Origin: Charina bottae
Taxonomy: Eukaryota > Chordata > Lepidosauria > Squamata > Charinaidae
Assembly (NCBI GenBank): GCA_023362775.1
Contig: JALMGJ010000003.1
Span: 48,367,916-48,431,915 of the forward strand
Reading direction: 5' to 3'
DNA: 64,000 nt
Shown here one piece after another: positions 59,433 to 64,000 of this stretch. The position numbers and the translations under genes were made by a program. Under the pieces are notes generated by a model. The model had not been told where the DNA came from. It did no database searches and was given only the letters and a program-made list of their open reading frames with translations. How positions within the stretch are numbered: position 1 is the stretch's first letter; every line of letters begins with the position of its first letter.

Positions 59433-61268
59433 GTGTAAATGCATGGGGAAGGGGTTGATAAGCAAACCAGGATAGGTTTAGGAGCGGTTGTTTGTGAAAC
59501 CAGCAACAAGTCAAGAAAACCCAATATTCAGAAATCACAAGGCAGCTGTTTTGTTGTATATACGCGATTTTAAATCTATATTTAATAGAATTACATAGAA
59601 ACATGAACGGATGTATCTCTAAAATGGAAGGATGGATAGGTAATAGGTAAATAAACAACAACTACTTGGGATTTTTTTCCTCTTTCTATTAAATTTTTCT
59701 CTGTACTTATTTATACTGTGCACACTATATATAGGACTTAAAAATAATCACTTATGTGCAAATCATACCTATGAAATTGCTACACAATGTTTGGGGAAAG
59801 TTATTCTAATATAACTTTGTGGGGCTTTTTTTTGTTAAAGCTGATTTCATGTCTAGAAATACTTGTTGCATAATATGAATTCAGCAAGGGACAAGCCCAA
59901 GTTGCAGGTCAAAGATCAACTCTTAACCCCTATTATTATAGGGTCTGAGACTGAGCATTATGTCAACACATTTCTTTGGCATCCAAAAGAGTTTCTGGGC
60001 TCATTTAGTTTCTGGCTCCCTTCAGTACTAGGATACCGGCCAAGAACTGAAGACCAAAAGCAAAGGTTCTTCTCCAGGTGCCCCACCGAAGAGGTCTAGC
60101 CTTAGATAGAGGGTCTCATCTCAGTTTACAAATGACCATACCAAAGTGGTTAGTTTATGGACTTTTTAGTGCCAAGTAAAAACACTTGTTTTCATTTATA
60201 GAATCATGTATATATCACCTCATTGTACTGTACGATTTGTATGTTGTTCCTCATTGTGTGATTGGTTGACTTCTATCTTATAATCTTTTAATGCTTTCAG
60301 AAAGGTTGTGTTAATATTATTTGTTGTCGTGGCTACTTTCACTTTGGTGACTGTTGAGAAGCCATCCTGTGTCCACACTACACCAGATTTCATCTCCACA
60401 CCAGGCAACTTGCATATATTCTGCTTAGAAATCTTCATGAGAAGCAGATGCATGACTGGAGATTACCCCAAATCTCTGTTTCTGCTAAAGAGGAAACATT
60501 TTTTATTTTGGTTTTGGTTTTCATTGGGGCAAAAGTTGCTGGATAGAGCTGGAGATCTCTCCTTGACCTCAGATTTAATTTGGAATTTGCAGGAAGAATG
60601 GTTTTTCAGGTAACAAATTGACACAGATATTCCGAAGGATCATCAATTCTCGAGAGGAAAAAGGAAAAAGTTAGCTAGAAATGTGACATAAGATTAATTT
60701 TTTTATTTTATCTTTGTATGTTAAAAGTCTGATATTTTGTATCAGGTATTGGTTGGCTCTATACTACCTCAATAACTGTGTGTTTTGCAACTTGGAATTT
60801 CAGTACCTGTACAGCAAAGCTGTTTGTGAGCAAGAGTAGATCAGCATCCTCTTGTGGTCTGCCAGAGATTCTGATTTCTATTTTTGTGTCCAAGGTTCTT
60901 TTAAGGTGATATCTGTGATTTGAACAACTATATATATTTATCTTCTTTGATGCCAATGTTTTGTTTGTGACTACATAAAATGAAAAATTAAGTTTTACAT
61001 TCTACTTTTTCCTCTCTTCTTTTCCTAATAAAATGTAATTTTATCTATCTCTTGTGAAATTGGTCTACTTGCCCACAAAGGAGGTGGTAAGGAGGAGCTG
61101 ATTCTATTAGCCAAAGACCTCAGCGCTGTAAGGCTGGGCAGTGGCACTATAGAATTTATTTTCTTTTTTCCTTGTTTTTTCCTTTTAATTTGCCAGAAAG
61201 TGACACAGATGGTAGGAGCCCTAGTTCCCTCACATACCAGGTGAGGCACTTCCTGGAAAATAGGTAGT
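59433..61268. other. Region upstream of PATJ, no recognisable gene
   Basis: AT-rich. Short frames (for example 59863-60099 and 60308-60613) have no recognised homologue. Confidence 0.45.
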
Positions 61269-61329
61269 ACAGGTGGTCCTCAGTTAACAACCACTCGTTC
61301 AGTGACCATTCAAACTTGCGGCGGTGCTG

Positions 61330-63587
61330 TGACTCCAGGCTTGGCTGCCAGCTCGACCAGTCGAATTTCTCAGAGTGCTGAGAACTGGCTGAATTTTCCT
61401 TGCTTGCAGTGGATTGCAGAAGTTGTGGACCACTGAAGTTTTTTCCCCTGAAGAAGGAGAGACCAGAAGATTGCTCGGGGGGCCATTGGAATTGCCTACC
61501 CTTGTTTTTTCTCTGTAGTTTCCACCGCGGAGAAAACAGGGTAAGTGCAAGGGAAATGGCCGAGAGATATCTTGCTCTCGCAGGGAAAACAAGTCTCTTT
61601 GAAGAGACACAAGAGCGTACAGCCGCTTTTAGATCACTTTAGGAAATTATTTTTTTTAGATTAGAAAGTTTTTGATATCTAAGATCTATCTTTTGGACTT
61701 TGTTTAAAATGTTGGCTGGTTTTGTGCTTTCTTTGCTTTGACTGATTCTGGTGGAAGCTTGATGGACTCTATATTTGCAACATAATGAAACGTCTGCATT
61801 TTTTTTTACCTTTCTTTTGTATTAGAGGGATTTAAGAGACTCTGTTTGTAATTCTTCGCTTGATAAACTAAATGACTATTCATTTCTTGAGAAACTGTTT
61901 GTTTGGATTAAGCAGCTTGCAGCTTGAAGAACAAAAGCTCGCAGCTTGAAGAATAAAAACACAGGGTAACGTTTTTTCTTTCTTTCTTCTTTTTCTACAT
62001 TCTCCCAGGTTGGATTCTGTTTCACTTGGAATATATTTTTATTTCTCCTTCTATAAACTGTTTAAAATATTATTCTCTCCTGTATTTTGGATTATTGGAA
62101 CTCTCTTTTTTCTTTTAACTTTAAAAAAAAACAACGTTTTGCTTAATAGATCCTGCTGGTAGTATTCCATGGATAGATTACATGACTATTGTTTTGACTA
62201 GAAGGGTTGTTATTTTAATTTGAAGGACACAGGAAAAATGGCTTTCCAATTAGTACTTCAGGAGTTCAGAAGAGAGATTACTGAGGCTCTTTCAGATATT
62301 CAAAGATCATTGGAATTACTGTTGGTAACTTTGCAAAACAAAGAGAAAGAGCAGAAAATGGAAACAGAAACAGAAAAGAAAAATACTTTTGAAGTAGAGG
62401 AGAAACAGGAGGAGGGAATTTTAAATATATTAGTTCAGAAAAACATTCTGAAGGCTATACACTATAATCTTGGTATAGATATGTTGTGGCAGTGGAGACA
62501 GGGTGAAAATTTGGGTGTACAGTTGGATGGATGTTGTGAAATACGTGGAAAGGGAGAGAAGGTTGCTCTGATATTCTATATGAGATATAGAAAGGAGCAG
62601 GCTGTATATTGCGAATTTGCCATAGCGTATTGTGATTTTGGCATAACCTAAACAGAAGATATGAGAAACTGTATGGATATATAAAGGCTAATGAAAATAT
62701 GGATTTGGATTGTTATGAGAAATTGTATGGATATATAAAAAGTGATATTCTAAATGTAAGATATAAGGCTAAATACAAACATAAGTTGATATTATAGAAT
62801 ATTGTTTTCTTTAGAGATATATTTATGAGAAGATAATGATATGATGAGATGGAATTAGAATGATGGTTACTACAGGATGATATATATCAATATGTATTGT
62901 ATGAATATTATAAGAATTGATATATTAGGTATTAGGTTAAGTGAAATGATAGGTTATGCACTTAGTTTAAATGGACACTATTACAAGGAATGGAAATTAT
63001 AGATGGATAATTGAGATATAAGAATTCCTTTTTTATGGAGATATATATACATTAGAATTAAATTATAGAAACATATATGTATGAATATTATAAGAATTGC
63101 TATATTATGTATTAAGTTACGTAATACGTTAGGTTATGAGTCATAATATGAATAGAATATATTGTAGTTTATTAGAAGTAAATAAGGCTTTTATTTGTTA
63201 TACTAATTGGACTTTATTGAAGATATAAATATGCAGTAATGAACATTCAACATTTAACTACTACTTCAAGGAGTGGAAGCCAAAGATGGATTATTGGGAG
63301 ACAGCAAGAAAGGTGAAACCTATATGAAGATTAGAAGATTGGATTAAAGAAATCAAAAGGCATATGACAAAGAAAAGTTCCTGTATATTGTATGAAGGAC
63401 TAACATTTAAAATTAATTATTGTACTTTAAGTTCAAAGATAGATTGGAGGACATCTATTTTCTATATTTTCTTTGCTTATTATTTCTTGACTTCACTTTT
63501 TCTTTATCTTTTTCTTATTTTGTATTTCTGTTTCTATTTCTTTTTTCTATTCTAACTTTTATTATGTATTGTAAAACTTAATAAAAA
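61330..63587 (+). mobile_element. ORF1-only L1-like element with target duplication
   Basis: 2.26 kb flanked by a 22-bp duplication, attcaaacttgc(g/a)gcggtgctg, at 61308-61329 and 63588-63609. The 5' UTR shares blocks with the L1 at 37396 ('gtttccaccgcgg', 'accagaagattgctcgg' against 'atcagaagattaaccac'). One short frame follows, then AT-rich sequence and a 3' end 'gtaaaacttaataaaaa'. No reverse transcriptase is present, so it would depend on an L1 in trans. Confidence 0.8.
62220..62651 (+). CDS. ORF1-like protein of the L1-like element
   Basis: 143 codons. The N-terminal half is a predicted helix/coiled coil (MAFQLVLQEFRREITEALSD, then a Lys/Glu-rich stretch). The C-terminal half (ALIFYMRYRKEQAVYCEF) has no recognised fold. 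Its place after an L1-type 5' UTR, and the similar start at 26825 ([19 protein letters not shown]), suggest a reduced ORF1. It may be truncated compared with a full ORF1. Function is not assigned. Confidence 0.5.
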   Translation: MKDTGKMAFQLVLQEFRREITEALSDIQRSLELLLVTLQNKEKEQKMETETEKKNTFEVEEKQEEGILNILVQKNILKAIHYNLGIDMLWQWRQGENLGVQLDGCCEIRGKGEKVALIFYMRYRKEQAVYCEFAIAYCDFGIT

Positions 63588-64000
63588 ATTCAAACTTGCA
63601 GCGGTGCTGAACTAATGGTACTTATGACCAGTCCTCGAAGTTCTGGCCATCGCAGTGCCCCTCCAGTCACGTGATCATGATTCGGGTGCTCGGCAACCAG
63701 CCCAGATTTCCAACCATTGCAGCATCCCATGGTCACGTGATTGTGATTTGCAATCTTCCCTGCCAGCTTCCCACAAGCAAAGTCATGGGGAAGCCAGCAG
63801 GAAGTTGGAGGTCGTGGTCATGTGAGGTCCTCACTTAACCGTAACTGGGATTGCCAGAACTGCCATTGCTAAGTAGCGTGTTCACATGACATCACACTTT
63901 ACGACTGCATCACTTAGCAATGGAAATTCTGGTCCCAATTCCAGTTGTTAAGCGAGGACTACCTGTAGCTGCAATAACTACCAAACTACTATACCAAAGG

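Larger units (their letters stand above)
61269..63966. mobile_element. MITE-like repeat (acaggtagtcctc family) split by an L1-like insertion
   Basis: Left end acaggtggtcctcagttaac (61269-61329), right part 63588-63966 ending gttaagcgaggactacctgt. Terminal inverted repeats are about 20 bp. 61330-63587 is a later insertion. Confidence 0.8.

Noticed and set aside
1..64000. CRISPR arrays, operons, rRNA genes, endogenous retroviral LTRs
   Set aside because: No regularly spaced direct repeats with unique spacers, no rRNA sequence, no gag/pol/env or paired LTR pattern was seen; the window is a vertebrate gene with non-LTR and DNA elements.

Overview
The window is vertebrate nuclear DNA, most likely from a squamate reptile (lizard or snake). 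The Sauria-type SINE (tRNA-derived head, 3' end with the 'tattaggtatgttcgccgcc' motif and an AAATA-rich tail) occurs repeatedly, next to CR1, L1 and several hAT and Tc1 DNA elements. The species cannot be fixed from the sequence alone.

One host gene is certain: the 5' half of PATJ (INADL), the multi-PDZ scaffold of the Crumbs/PALS1 tight-junction complex, on the minus strand. Its GC-rich promoter and untranslated first exon lie at about 58.5-59.3 kb. The start codon is at 56243. Sixteen coding exons (690 codons, all phases consistent, AG/GT at every boundary) run down to 18990. They encode the L27 domain, PDZ1, PDZ2, PDZ3, an acidic linker, the divergent PDZ4 and the first strands of PDZ5. 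No further exon is seen between 18989 and 1, so the next intron is longer than 18.9 kb and the rest of the gene lies beyond the left edge.

The introns are a museum of nested mobile elements. From left to right: a 323-bp hAT MITE with perfect 8-bp duplications (1372-1694); tRNA-derived SINEs at 5.0, 7.8 and 10.3 kb; a 1.73-kb GC-rich hAT element with a folded-back, coding-like interior (5769-7500); a Tc1 transposon with one frameshift (10.79-12.37 kb) that sits between two 102-bp inverted arms; Sauria SINEs at 18 kb; a second GC-rich hAT element (22618-23949) made of a 226-bp tandem array of perfect hairpins and inserted inside a SINE promoter; an apparently twin-primed L1-like copy (26 kb); a Penelope-like GIY-YIG fragment and a LINE 3' end (27.3-28.2 kb); an L1 (37.4-41.6 kb) with nearly intact reverse transcriptase, no endonuclease domain and 224-bp direct repeats on both sides; CR1 remnants (45-48 kb); two palindromic hAT MITEs (43.8 and 48.6 kb); more GTGTGTCG-type hAT MITEs (12.8, 50.9 and 55.2 kb); an RTE-like reverse transcriptase remnant (54-55 kb); and, upstream of PATJ, an ORF1-only L1-like element (61330-63587) inserted into an older MITE.

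No prokaryotic, viral, CRISPR, rRNA or functional tRNA gene was recognised. Exon calls rest on reading the protein against remembered mammalian PATJ and on splice sites; repeat family names rest on motif recognition without a database search.
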